A DNA stretch of 64,000 bases from assembly GCA_028343435.1 (NCBI GenBank), contig JAOLYM010000005.1:1-64000 (forward strand), written 5' to 3'. The notes below the pieces were generated by a model, which made no database searches, was not told the origin of the DNA, and saw only the letters and a list, made by a program, of their open reading frames with translations. The stretch is from Candidatus Nitrosopelagicus sp. (lineage in GTDB: Archaea; Thermoproteota; Nitrososphaeria; Nitrososphaerales; Nitrosopumilaceae). Below, piece by piece: positions 50,805-60,835 of the stretch (position 1 is its first letter; the number at the start of each line of letters is the position of its first letter). A program made the position numbers and the translations under genes.

Positions 50805-52950
50805 TTTGAATTATTTTCCCCAATGAATTTAGATAATTATTTTCTGCTTTATCAACTCTTAGTTCCAAAATTTGGTTAGACCCAGATTCAAAGATAATCT
50901 GATCGCCAGAAAAGATTCCAATCTCCGAGAATGAACATTGATCATCAGATAAAATAGATTTGATAGCATCTAAATTATTTTTATTTACAATCAAGATATA
51001 CCGTGAGTGACTTTCAGAAAATAACATTTTTTCATATGAAAGAGATGATGATAAATCAATTTTGCATCCAATTTTACCGAAGATGCATAATTCAGAAATT
51101 GCAATAGCAAGACCACCTTTAGAACAATCATGAACAGATTTTAGAAGATTTTTTGATATTAATGATAAAACAGATTTCATGTTCTTTTTTGATTCTGAAA
51201 AATCTACTTTGGGTGCAACGCCTCCAATAAAATTATGAATATATTCATAATATTCAGAACCTCCAAGTTCATCTTTTGTTTCACCTACCAGTAAAATTAC
51301 ATCGTCGTTTGAGGGAGGAATTGGAAGTAAAGGTGATTTTTCAATTAGTCCAAGTACTCCGATTAATGGAGTTGGCTTGATGGGGCCCTCAGATGTTTCA
51401 TTGTAGAAACTAACTTTACCACCCACGCATGGAACATCAAGAAATTTTGCAAAATCAGTTATGCCTTCAATAGATTCCATAAATGTCCAGAATATTTCAG
51501 GATCTTCAGGATTTCCAAATTGCAAATGATCGACCATTCCAATTGGAGTTGCGCCTGTACAGACAACATTTCTGCATGCTTCTTCAAAACATCCAATTGC
51601 ACCTTGTCTTGGATCAATATAGCAATGTTTTGGATTTCCATCAATTTTTACAGATAAGAATTTTCCATTATCTAAGCGTAAAACAGAGCCATTGAATCCA
51701 GGCTTAATCACAGTCCGGATTCCAACTTCATGATCATATTGACGGAAGACCCAATGTTTACTCGCAATATTAGGGGATGAAAGTAATTTTAATAAAATAT
51801 CAGAAAATGACATTTCACTTTTAGATGATGGAGAAGAAGGAAGTTTTGAGAGATATTCTGGTTTTGATTTTTCTCTATCTACCAAAGGACCACGTGCAAC
51901 AAAATCTGCAGGAAGCAATGCTATAGTCTCATCACCGTTTTTTACATGCATCATTTTATCTTCTTTTACAGTACCAATTACAGAACATTGAATTCTAAAT
52001 TTATCACATATTTCTTTAATTTTTGAAAGATTATTTGGATCTGATATGATAAGCATTCTTTCTTGAGATTCAGATATCATTATTTCATCAGGAGATAAAT
52101 CAGATTCACGTAAATGAACATTTTTTACATCAAGTTCAATACCTATTCCCAAACTTTCTGCAGTTTCAGATATTGCACAAGAAAGACCGCCACCACCCAA
52201 ATCTTTCATTGCATTAATACAGTTTGCATCACGACATTCTAAAATCGCTTCAATGATTAATTTTTCAATAAATGGATCTGGGATTTGAACTGCGGAACGA
52301 TCTTCTCCTTCTAACGCATCAGATGCAAATTGAGAACCACCAACGCCGTCGCGCCCGGTAGAACCACCAATCAATAAGACTAAATCATCAACATTAGCAT
52401 GATTTTTAATTAATTTTGATTTTTTACCAAAGCCAACTGCAGCAACATCAACTAATGCATAATTTTTGTAACATTCATCAAATTCAACTTCACCACCAAT
52501 AGTAGGAATACCAAGACAGTTTCCATAATCTGCAATTCCAGATACCGCATTTTTAAATAACCATCGTGCATGTGCATCATTTTCAATATTTCCAAATCTT
52601 AATCCATCAAACAAAGCAATTGGCCGTGTTCCTGCAGACAATATATCACGAATAACACCGCCTACACCGGTTGCGGCGCCACCGAATGGTTCAACAGCTG
52701 ATGGATGATTGTGACTCTCAATATGTACCGTCACGACAAAACCATCACCTACATCTAAAACACCAGAATCATATCCTTTCTCAACTATCACGTTAGGCCC
52801 AGTAGTGGGTAACATTCGTAAATGTTTTTTTGATGATTTGTAAGAACAATGTTCAGACCATTCTGCAGCAAGTATTTGTAATTCAGTATCAGTTAGTTTT
52901 CGTTTTACATTTTTTTCAATATGCTGCTTTTCATGTTCTTGAAAACTCAA
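50797..52950 (-). CDS. purL: Phosphoribosylformylglycinamidine synthase, large subunit
   Basis: EWSEHCSYKSSKKHL, HIESHNHPSAVEPFGGAATGVGGVIRD. Confidence 0.96.
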   Translation of the reverse strand: MSFQEHEKQHIEKNVKRKLTDTELQILAAEWSEHCSYKSSKKHLRMLPTTGPNVIVEKGYDSGVLDVGDGFVVTVHIESHNHPSAVEPFGGAATGVGGVIRDILSAGTRPIALFDGLRFGNIENDAHARWLFKNAVSGIADYGNCLGIPTIGGEVEFDECYKNYALVDVAAVGFGKKSKLIKNHANVDDLVLLIGGSTGRDGVGGSQFASDALEGEDRSAVQIPDPFIEKLIIEAILECRDANCINAMKDLGGGGLSCAISETAESLGIGIELDVKNVHLRESDLSPDEIMISESQERMLIISDPNNLSKIKEICDKFRIQCSVIGTVKEDKMMHVKNGDETIALLPADFVARGPLVDREKSKPEYLSKLPSSPSSKSEMSFSDILLKLLSSPNIASKHWVFRQYDHEVGIRTVIKPGFNGSVLRLDNGKFLSVKIDGNPKHCYIDPRQGAIGCFEEACRNVVCTGATPIGMVDHLQFGNPEDPEIFWTFMESIEGITDFAKFLDVPCVGGKVSFYNETSEGPIKPTPLIGVLGLIEKSPLLPIPPSNDDVILLVGETKDELGGSEYYEYIHNFIGGVAPKVDFSESKKNMKSVLSLISKNLLKSVHDCSKGGLAIAISELCIFGKIGCKIDLSSSLSYEKMLFSESHSRYILIVNKNNLDAIKSILSDDQCSFSEIGIFSGDQIIFESGSNQILELRVDKAENNYLNSLGKIIQNG

Positions 52951-53627
52951 TTTTTCATACCCACAGTTTCAATAAGAGATTCAAAAATTAATGAAGAGGG
53001 TTTATGATCAATTTGGTTAATTGCTTTTTCAGCAGCACGTTCTGGATGAGGCATCATACCAACCACATTTCCATCAGAATTACAAACACCTGCAATTTGA
53101 GAAACGGAACCATTAACCTTATTTTCATACGAGAAAACAATTTGGTTATTCTTTTTTAGTTCATTCAAAGATTCATCATCTACAAAATATCTTCCTTCTC
53201 CGTTTGCAATAGGAATTGGAATTTTTTGGTTCAGTTCCAGTTTATTTGTAAAAGGAGTCTGGTTATTATTTACAATTAGATTTGTCCATTCACACATAAA
53301 ATTCAATGATTCATTTTTCAACAAAACTCCTGGAAGTAATCCAGATTCTACAAGAATTTGGAATCCATTACAGACTCCTAAAATTGGAATTCCTTTTTCA
53401 GCCAATTTTTTTACATCGGAAATTATTGGACTATGTGCAGCTATAACTCCGGCACGTAATCTATCGCCATATGAAAAGCCTCCAGGAAGAACAACAGCAT
53501 CGATATCTTGTGGGAGATTTTTTTCATGCCAGAAAAATTCTGCATTTAAGTTAAAAACATCCGTCAATACGTGATGCATGTCACGATCACAATTACTGCC
53601 AGGAAAAACAATAACCCCGACTTTCAC
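52947..53627 (-). CDS. purQ: Phosphoribosylformylglycinamidine synthase, glutaminase subunit
   Basis: VGVIVFPGSNCDRD, ILGVCNGFQILVESGLLPG, MMPHPERA. Confidence 0.96.
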   Translation of the reverse strand: MKVGVIVFPGSNCDRDMHHVLTDVFNLNAEFFWHEKNLPQDIDAVVLPGGFSYGDRLRAGVIAAHSPIISDVKKLAEKGIPILGVCNGFQILVESGLLPGVLLKNESLNFMCEWTNLIVNNNQTPFTNKLELNQKIPIPIANGEGRYFVDDESLNELKKNNQIVFSYENKVNGSVSQIAGVCNSDGNVVGMMPHPERAAEKAINQIDHKPSSLIFESLIETVGMKN

Positions 53628-53704
53628 AATTTATGATTGAATTCGTGGTATAAATTTGATTTCGTGATGACATGTTTTTATTTCAAGAAATTTACATTTC
53701 CATT

Positions 53705-54121
53705 ATGGGACAAATTAGAGACATTATGGAGAAAGATGTCATAACAATAGAGAATGATAAGACTGCACAAGATGCAGCCAAGATTATTGCCGAAAAGGAC
53801 ATTAGCTTTCTAGTAATAATGAATGAAGGAAAACCTCAAGGAGTACTAAGCGAAAGTGATTTTGTTCGTAAAATTGCAGCAGAAGATAAGAAAGCAAGTG
53901 AGATTAAAATTTCAGAAATCATGTCATACAAATTTCGTTCAGTAGGACCAACTACTACGATAGAAGATGCTATTCAAAAAATGCTGAATAATAACATTCG
54001 TCGATTGTTAATTTTAGATAGTGAGAAACTAGTAGGAGTCATAACCCAAACAGATCTTGCGAGTTATTTAAGAGACCAAATTTTAGTTGACGGAACAATA
54101 AAGAGCATTGGTGGAAATTAA
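53705..54121 (+). CDS. Tandem CBS-domain protein
   Basis: IMEKDVITIENDKTAQDAAKIIAEKDISFLVIM...RRLLILDSEKLVGVITQTDL; start chosen at MGQIRD. Confidence 0.88.
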   Translation: MGQIRDIMEKDVITIENDKTAQDAAKIIAEKDISFLVIMNEGKPQGVLSESDFVRKIAAEDKKASEIKISEIMSYKFRSVGPTTTIEDAIQKMLNNNIRRLLILDSEKLVGVITQTDLASYLRDQILVDGTIKSIGGN

Positions 54122-54378
54122 GTTTCTTCTACAGTAGCAGTGACTTTACTAACCAAAGGATTGTAAATTCTAAGTTCATCACAAGTTTTGACAATTGCAT
54201 CTTTGGCATCTTGTTCATTTTTTTCAGTTATAGAAAATTTCAAAATAGTGCCGGAACGGATTTTGGTGATGTTTGTGCTTTTATCTTTTAATACAAGATC
54301 ATTAAGTATAGTGTCACCCTCAGGATCACTGATTCCAGGTTTGTTTTCAATCACAACACTAACTTGGAAATTAGGCAT
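54118..54378 (-). CDS. purS: Phosphoribosylformylglycinamidine synthase, PurS subunit
   Basis: VSVVIENKPGISDPEGDTILNDLVLK...CDELRIYNPLV. Confidence 0.9.
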   Translation of the reverse strand: MPNFQVSVVIENKPGISDPEGDTILNDLVLKDKSTNITKIRSGTILKFSITEKNEQDAKDAIVKTCDELRIYNPLVSKVTATVEET

Positions 54379-54476
54379 GATGTTTTGTCTGTGTTAAATA
54401 ATTTAAGTGCTCTATCTAAAGTCAAAAATTAAAAATATTGACTTGGCACTAGTGACTAGTAGTTTGGACGCTTATA

Positions 54477-54507
54477 TTTTCAATAATTTACTTTTGATTA
54501 TTGAAAA
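54477..54507. promoter_or_regulatory. 10-bp perfect inverted repeat overlapping the proposed TTG start at 54501
   Basis: TTTTCAATAA(54477-54486)/TTATTGAAAA(54498-54507). Confidence 0.45.
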
Positions 54508-55127
54508 TTAAATCCAATATTTACAGATCAATAGTGTTTACTTTGATAGTATCCATAGGAGTAATACCCGCTTTGTCGGCTTCAAGTGTTGCTGAAGAGC
54601 GTGAGATTCCAGAGTCACTAAAACATCTTTTTGCATGTGATAAAACAATCTCACTTGATAAAATCGTTCACGAAAATAATCAATTGGAAGAATCAAAAAA
54701 TATTGTGATTTCCGGTAAAGTGAATTTTGAAGAAGGAAAGGCTGTAAATTTGGGAATACAAAAAGGATATCCGGCAATCCTGTGGGTTTATCAAATTAAT
54801 CCATTTCCAACAGATTATAGAATGGTCATGTCAGATGGAGTTCACATTTTGGAAGATGATTCATTTGCATTTACAATTCCAGAAAATAAATTAAAAGAAG
54901 GAAAATTTGCAGCATACATCTTTTATGGAATACCAAAAGAAAGTATGCAGAACTCAATGCTTACTGCAAAGGCTGAATTTTACATAGGAATGAGTAGTGA
55001 TGAATTTGAAAGACAAGAATATGAGATAATGAAAAAATATCTAGGAATAGATGACATCAAGAGATTACAGCTTGAAAGAATAAAAGAATCAAACTCAATT
55101 AATTCACAAAGTTTCTGTTCTAACTAG
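54501..55127 (+). CDS. Predicted secreted hypothetical protein
   Basis: Signal-peptide-like N-terminus IVFTLIVSIGVIPALSASSVA; start codon uncertain. Confidence 0.6.
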   Translation: MKIKSNIYRSIVFTLIVSIGVIPALSASSVAEEREIPESLKHLFACDKTISLDKIVHENNQLEESKNIVISGKVNFEEGKAVNLGIQKGYPAILWVYQINPFPTDYRMVMSDGVHILEDDSFAFTIPENKLKEGKFAAYIFYGIPKESMQNSMLTAKAEFYIGMSSDEFERQEYEIMKKYLGIDDIKRLQLERIKESNSINSQSFCSN

Positions 55128-56523
55128 TATGTTTTAGAGTAGACATTGGATGTAAAAGCGAATCAAGATTAATCTCAGTATTTGGAAAATATGTTGCAAG
55201 AACCGATAACGAACCAGTAAGTAACAAACCTCCAATTCCTATGAGTAACATTCCACTGCCACGTTCAATCCAACCAATCCAACGCTTTATTCGATTAAAG
55301 AATGTCATGAAACGATCAATTGCCAATGCCGATATAATAAACGGAATTGCTAATCCTGCAGAATATGCAATTAGAAGTGAGGTTCCTGCAACCCAGCTTG
55401 AACTAGTGGCAGCCATAGTTAGAATTCCTGCAAGAATTGGCCCAATACATGGAGTCCATCCTGCACCAAATGCCATCCCTACAAATAACGAACCAATGTT
55501 TTTTGTAGAACGATTTTGGAAATTCATGGACTTTTGTATGTTTAGTTTACTTAGTTTTAAAATTCCAATCAAATGGAGTCCAAATGCAATAAGTACTATT
55601 CCACCAATTCTTTCAATCCACAATGTCGCTTCATCAAACATTGTTCCAGCATAAGAAACAGCAGATCCCAATATGATGAAAATTATTGAAAATCCTAAAA
55701 CAAACAAAAGTCCTTTTGACAATACCATTGTTTGTATTCTAAATTTTGATGTGAATTGACCTATGATTTCTTCATTACCACTTGTAGATTCAGTAATTTC
55801 ATCTTGATTAAATTTTCCAGGTTTGCCAGAACTTTGTGCAGTAGACAATTCTTTCAGACTCATTCCGGTGATAAATGAAGCATATGCTGGAATTAATGGT
55901 AAAACGCAAGGAGATAAGAAACTCAATAAACCTGCAGCAAATGCCACACCGATACTAAGTTGATCCATTTGAGATAATTCAAAGTTCTGTATTTGTTCTT
56001 GGGATTCTGTAATTCCTGTTAGTCCTAATGCACTTTCAATTCGCATTTCAACATCAGTTCCTTCAAAAATTGGACCTTTCCATTCATGGATTAATTCACC
56101 ATTTCCGTTGAACAAAAGTGTGATGGGAGGACCCATCATTCTAAATTCACGAGTTGCATTATTGCGAGGGTCGTACCATATGTCGGTGGTCATGTCCATA
56201 TCGTCAGCAAATTCTTTTACAATGTCAGGAGATAATGTATCAATACTTACACTGAGTGTTTTAAGACCAGATGTAGAATATTCTTTATTTAGTTCGTTAA
56301 GGTATGGCATTTCTTCTAAACACTCCATACACCATGTTGCCCACACATTTAGCAGTACAACTTGACCTTCAAGATCAGTAAGTCTTACAGTATTTCCGTC
56401 ATAATCATATGCACGATAATTTGGATATGTTTTTGGTTCATCTTGTGCATATGCAACGCTTACGCTAGACGTGAATAAGAGAATAGAAAAAGTGAGAAAT
56501 AGGAGTTTCCTATAATCGGTCAT
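55120..56523 (-). CDS. Fused TlpA-like thioredoxin plus CcdA/DsbD-type membrane protein
   Basis: VVLLNVWATWCMECLEEMPYL and FLSPCVLPLIPAYASFITG...GAGWTPCIGPILAG; start chosen at MTDYRKLLFL. Confidence 0.85.
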   Translation of the reverse strand: MTDYRKLLFLTFSILLFTSSVSVAYAQDEPKTYPNYRAYDYDGNTVRLTDLEGQVVLLNVWATWCMECLEEMPYLNELNKEYSTSGLKTLSVSIDTLSPDIVKEFADDMDMTTDIWYDPRNNATREFRMMGPPITLLFNGNGELIHEWKGPIFEGTDVEMRIESALGLTGITESQEQIQNFELSQMDQLSIGVAFAAGLLSFLSPCVLPLIPAYASFITGMSLKELSTAQSSGKPGKFNQDEITESTSGNEEIIGQFTSKFRIQTMVLSKGLLFVLGFSIIFIILGSAVSYAGTMFDEATLWIERIGGIVLIAFGLHLIGILKLSKLNIQKSMNFQNRSTKNIGSLFVGMAFGAGWTPCIGPILAGILTMAATSSSWVAGTSLLIAYSAGLAIPFIISALAIDRFMTFFNRIKRWIGWIERGSGMLLIGIGGLLLTGSLSVLATYFPNTEINLDSLLHPMSTLKHTS

Positions 56524-58288
56524 CCCAGATTCTAACAAAGATTTCACCTTTAGTCTGTTTATCCTTGACATTTCCACCGGAGTATTGGCCATCCTTCCAG
56601 TCTTCGAAAACACCATCTTCATCTAGTTTATCCACATCTACCCAAACGCTTGAACTATTCCAAGTCATTGCAGTTACACCACCTACAGAACTAATCCAAG
56701 CATTATCACCGACACCAACTTTCTGTGCTTCAGTGAGTTTTCCAGTATCTGGATTAACTGCAGCGGTATAGACTGCTCCTCCATCAACTGTTCTATCGGA
56801 CCATGCCATTCTTGGGATATCATCAGTTCCAACAGTTATTTTGATGTGAGCAGGAGGGAAGAATGTTTCACCCCAGACTTTTAGCGGATAAGACCATGTT
56901 TCAGCATCATCTTTGCTTACTGCATAGTAAAGACCAGGTCCTTCTGCATTAGAACGACCACCTGTATACCATGCGGCATGCAAGTAACCATTACTATCAA
57001 GAGCCATAGAGGAGACTGTGTGAGCACAACCATTTGTCTCATATCCGTCATCACCTACAAGTTCGGGTGGATTCCAGATTGCGCCGTGATCATCAGATTT
57101 TGAGACAACAATATCACGATAGTTTGGTTCACCATAATTTCCAACTACATTTCTATATTGGACAAATGTTTCACCTGTAGTTTTTGAACAAATATCAGTT
57201 GCACAACATGGACAGACTTTGTTTTTGACTATAACAGATTTTGAAAATGATTCTCCATTAGTGTCAGAGTGTTGCATGCGTACTTGTCCTGTTGTATAAC
57301 CGCCATTTTGCTGACCTCTAGAGTCTAGCCATGCAACATAAACACGTCCGTCATCACGAATAGAAAAGCTTTCAAATGTTTTTGAATGCATCATTCCATT
57401 TGCAGCATCATGATAGTGAGTATTTGGATCACCAATCAATGTGTGCATTGGCCATGTTTTTCCACCGTCATCAGAACGTGCAAGGATTGAATATGAATAA
57501 CCATGTCCAAATCCTTCATCCATGACTTTTTTGTCTTTGATAGAATGACCATACAGTGCATAAATTTCACCATTTGGTCCTACTTGCAACATTGCACCAC
57601 CGGCCATGTGAGGTCGGCTTGCTTCACCAGGTTCGTTAACAATTGTTGGGTCAGTCCAAGTGTTTCCTCCATCATATGTCGATGTAAATAAAATATTGGT
57701 ATCTCCGTTGACGGTGTCAGCATAAGTAACATGTACTGCGCTTCTTTCACCGTCAATTACGACACCAGGGTATGCCATTCCATCACCATGTTTTTTTGCA
57801 AACTGATAATCATCTTCATCGTAAAAGTCCATTTCTTTTTCATCAAAGTTAGTTCCTTCAGGAGACTTTGCAAGAGTTATGGTCTTACCGATAGATGTTG
57901 GCATTTTAATTTCATTTAGTGCATCAACTTGTACGGAAATAATATTCTCAGAGACTAGAAACTCTACTGCTCTAACAAATTCAGCATCAGAGATTGCATC
58001 TTCTGCCCACCAACCTGCGGTATTTTTAATCCAGTCAGGTACAGTTTCAGATCTTTCACCAGAAACTTTTTGGACAGGAACTGAGATAATTCCTTGGTTA
58101 ACCAAATATTCAATTCCTTGAATAAACGATTGTTGATCAATATCTCCACTTGCCCACCAACCTGCGTTAGTCTTAACCCAGTTTGGAACAGATTCTGCGT
58201 TTGCAAGACCTGAACTTGGGACAGATAGGAGTATTGCTGCGAATAAACCTAGTATTGCATACTTTCGTATTTGCATAAAATTTGTCAA
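56510..58288 (-). CDS. Secreted sialidase/BNR-like beta-propeller protein with two N-terminal Trp-rich repeats
   Basis: Signal peptide; repeated SxDGGxTW Asp-box motifs (TYDGGNTWTDP, RSDDGGKTW); NKVCPCCATDICS. Confidence 0.78.
   Translation of the reverse strand: MTNFMQIRKYAILGLFAAILLSVPSSGLANAESVPNWVKTNAGWWASGDIDQQSFIQGIEYLVNQGIISVPVQKVSGERSETVPDWIKNTAGWWAEDAISDAEFVRAVEFLVSENIISVQVDALNEIKMPTSIGKTITLAKSPEGTNFDEKEMDFYDEDDYQFAKKHGDGMAYPGVVIDGERSAVHVTYADTVNGDTNILFTSTYDGGNTWTDPTIVNEPGEASRPHMAGGAMLQVGPNGEIYALYGHSIKDKKVMDEGFGHGYSYSILARSDDGGKTWPMHTLIGDPNTHYHDAANGMMHSKTFESFSIRDDGRVYVAWLDSRGQQNGGYTTGQVRMQHSDTNGESFSKSVIVKNKVCPCCATDICSKTTGETFVQYRNVVGNYGEPNYRDIVVSKSDDHGAIWNPPELVGDDGYETNGCAHTVSSMALDSNGYLHAAWYTGGRSNAEGPGLYYAVSKDDAETWSYPLKVWGETFFPPAHIKITVGTDDIPRMAWSDRTVDGGAVYTAAVNPDTGKLTEAQKVGVGDNAWISSVGGVTAMTWNSSSVWVDVDKLDEDGVFEDWKDGQYSGGNVKDKQTKGEIFVRIWDDRL
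57929..58189 (-). repeat. Two copies of a Trp-rich protein repeat (P-x-W-[IV]-K-x-x-AGWWA...I-x-x-[IL]-[VI]...II-x-V)
   Basis: VPNWVKTNAGWWASGDIDQQSFIQGIEYLVNQGIISVP and VPDWIKNTAGWWAEDAISDAEFVRAVEFLVSENIISVQ. Confidence 0.85.
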
Positions 58289-58351
58289 AAAATCAGTTAT
58301 TAAAAAGAGGCATATGTTTTGGTTTTCGAATTAGTACAAGGTTAGAACAAA

Positions 58352-60817
58352 CTATTCAGATTTATCCCAATTTATGACTGCACTACATTCGTAAAATGGG
58401 TTAGTTAATTCCACATATCCATCAAATTGACGTATTTCAAATGGTTCAACATTTAGAATTTCAGAATCACCTTGTGCCAATTTTGTTCCATCGTATGACT
58501 TTAGAATTATGCTGAAAACTATTTTGTTATAAAATTTTTCAGAATTTGCAAATTCACCGTTAATCTCGATCATACCAAAATCATCTTTTATGCAAGTGAA
58601 ATTTTGAATTCCTAATGTTGCACCAGATAATTCAGAATCATTTTGAGGTGAAGGATTATTTGATTCAGGTGAAGAAGATTCATGTTTTTGTTCAGGGTTA
58701 ACTTCAAAACTATTTTGTTTTAGAATTTCATTTAATTTTGGATTTTCATTACCATCGTGAATTTTTTTAAACATAATATCTGCTATGTAAAACACCAAAG
58801 AGGAATTAACGTTCGGATAATCTTCGTAAACTGTAATTAATAATGCAAGGTCCTCATAAATGCAAATCATCATATGTATTTCATCCATACTTGCTTCGAC
58901 AATATTTTTTTGATTGTTGTACATACAATCCCCAGTTAAATCCGAGGTTCCACTCATATCAGATTGATCAAAGAATGCATTGTACACACGAGGATGTTTA
59001 TCAACAAATGATTTTGCATCTTCATTTGATTCATACTGGTATAATTCCATGAGAATGTACGGAACTTGATTCTCATTGTATATTGGATCATAAGGTCTTG
59101 ATATATCATATAATATTTTTCCTACAGAAGTTTGAATAGACATAGATTCTTGAGCTCTATACTGAAAAATACCTCGTGAATAATCTTCAAAGTATTTCCA
59201 AGTTAACGGTTCAAATGTATTTTTTTCATCATTTGTAGGGAAGTATGTTAGAAGTATTTGTTTTTGAGTTAATGGAGGAATAGTTTCAGGAATTATAAAT
59301 TCAGAAGGTTCAATATCGATAAATTTTTCTTGAATCAAAAAATCCAATATGTCTTTAAAATTTTGAATTGATGTTTCATCTAGTGACCATTTTTTTGCAT
59401 CATATTTTATCCAGAATGGTAATTTTGGAATTTCAGTTTCTAGTAACATGAATGATGGTGCAGAAAATTTCTCATTTGCATAGATTATATCCACATCATA
59501 AAGTCCAGGAACAAATTCATTTGTTATCTCATAGGAGATTGAATCAGTACTGGTAGCACTAAGACTAGTAACTTGATTAGCAGGACTTTGAATGAATATC
59601 TGAGGATTTGAGCCCTTTTTTGCAAGTTCTTCAGGTAATATCCATCTAAGAGTTATCAATTTAGTTTCTAAACAATTAGTACATTCAGGATCAGAAGGAA
59701 TTGTTACGGTTTGGGGTTTGTAGGTATCATCAAATAATTCATAATTTGAAAGTGGAATTGCAAGAATATCCTGTTGAATTAGATATTCAATTATTTGAAA
59801 AAATTGATTATCAGATAACTTAGAATCAGACCACATACCTGCAGGGAATTTTAACCATTCAGGAATAGATTCTCTTTTTAATTTTTCAAATTTTTTATTT
59901 TCTTTATCAATACTTGATTGATTTTGTTTATCAAATAACTCATTTAATCTATCTTCAAATGATTTTATTTCTTCAAGTTCTTTTTCATCAAAGTTTTTTG
60001 TTACATATTTTTTATTATTATAAAATTCAATATCATCAATGGTTCCGGAGATTACACCATTAGAAGTATTTGTTTCAATTAATGGAAATAATCTAAAATA
60101 TTTTAGATTGTCTACATTAGCCCATCCCTCTGTATGTTGTTTTTCAACCAATGTTTCTCTTTCAAAGGAACTATCATCAAAAATACTTACTGTAAGAAAA
60201 TTGTTCATTTTTCTATATTCAACCCAGTATGTTTTATTCTCACCAGGAAGTGATTTTTTATTTTCAAATGAGCCTTTTTCGGGTTGAGAATGCCATTCCA
60301 AGTAAAATCCTAAATCATACATGAGCATTGTACGTTTCATATCTACACCTGTCATGAATGCAGTACCCAATCCCCATTGTTTCGCATCTCCATGTGTAAT
60401 GTCCGATGCAGTTCCAGAGGTAGGCTTTGAAAACAATCCAATCAATAATTGGGACCATGAGGAATCACCGCCCATTTTAAACTCATCAATAGTAAGCTTA
60501 TACCTTAAAACCCAATCTTCGCCAATCTTTTCACCTAAGAGATTTTCAAAATCAATTGATGCAGAATCTAATTGCCTTTTTCCAGGGTCCAAAGTTCCGG
60601 GTTGAATATTGAATTTTCCAACACCATTTTCTATTTTCCAATATGGTGTTTCGCCAGATTTTAAACCATACCAATTTTTGTCATCACTGAAATCAAGTAC
60701 CAAATCAGGAACTGTAATTTCAGGTTCAGATGATGTTTCAGCTGCAGCATATCCAGAATAAGTGAAAGATATGAAAAATAATAAAATGCAAACAGAAAAT
60801 ATAATTATTTTATTCAT
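58352..60817 (-). CDS. Large predicted secreted protein with Trp-rich repeat modules
   Basis: Signal peptide; IPEWLKFPAGMWSDSKLSDNQFFQIIEYLIQQDILAIP and LPFWIKYDAKKWSLDETSIQNFKDILDFLIQEKFIDIE. Confidence 0.75.
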   Translation of the reverse strand: MNKIIIFSVCILLFFISFTYSGYAAAETSSEPEITVPDLVLDFSDDKNWYGLKSGETPYWKIENGVGKFNIQPGTLDPGKRQLDSASIDFENLLGEKIGEDWVLRYKLTIDEFKMGGDSSWSQLLIGLFSKPTSGTASDITHGDAKQWGLGTAFMTGVDMKRTMLMYDLGFYLEWHSQPEKGSFENKKSLPGENKTYWVEYRKMNNFLTVSIFDDSSFERETLVEKQHTEGWANVDNLKYFRLFPLIETNTSNGVISGTIDDIEFYNNKKYVTKNFDEKELEEIKSFEDRLNELFDKQNQSSIDKENKKFEKLKRESIPEWLKFPAGMWSDSKLSDNQFFQIIEYLIQQDILAIPLSNYELFDDTYKPQTVTIPSDPECTNCLETKLITLRWILPEELAKKGSNPQIFIQSPANQVTSLSATSTDSISYEITNEFVPGLYDVDIIYANEKFSAPSFMLLETEIPKLPFWIKYDAKKWSLDETSIQNFKDILDFLIQEKFIDIEPSEFIIPETIPPLTQKQILLTYFPTNDEKNTFEPLTWKYFEDYSRGIFQYRAQESMSIQTSVGKILYDISRPYDPIYNENQVPYILMELYQYESNEDAKSFVDKHPRVYNAFFDQSDMSGTSDLTGDCMYNNQKNIVEASMDEIHMMICIYEDLALLITVYEDYPNVNSSLVFYIADIMFKKIHDGNENPKLNEILKQNSFEVNPEQKHESSSPESNNPSPQNDSELSGATLGIQNFTCIKDDFGMIEINGEFANSEKFYNKIVFSIILKSYDGTKLAQGDSEILNVEPFEIRQFDGYVELTNPFYECSAVINWDKSE

Positions 60818-60835
60818 GAATCAAAGTAAAAATAT

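Noticed and set aside
56524-56622. Upstream extension of the thioredoxin-CcdA ORF
   Set aside because: Lies within the sialidase-like gene; MTDYRKLLFL at 56523 gives a normal signal peptide.
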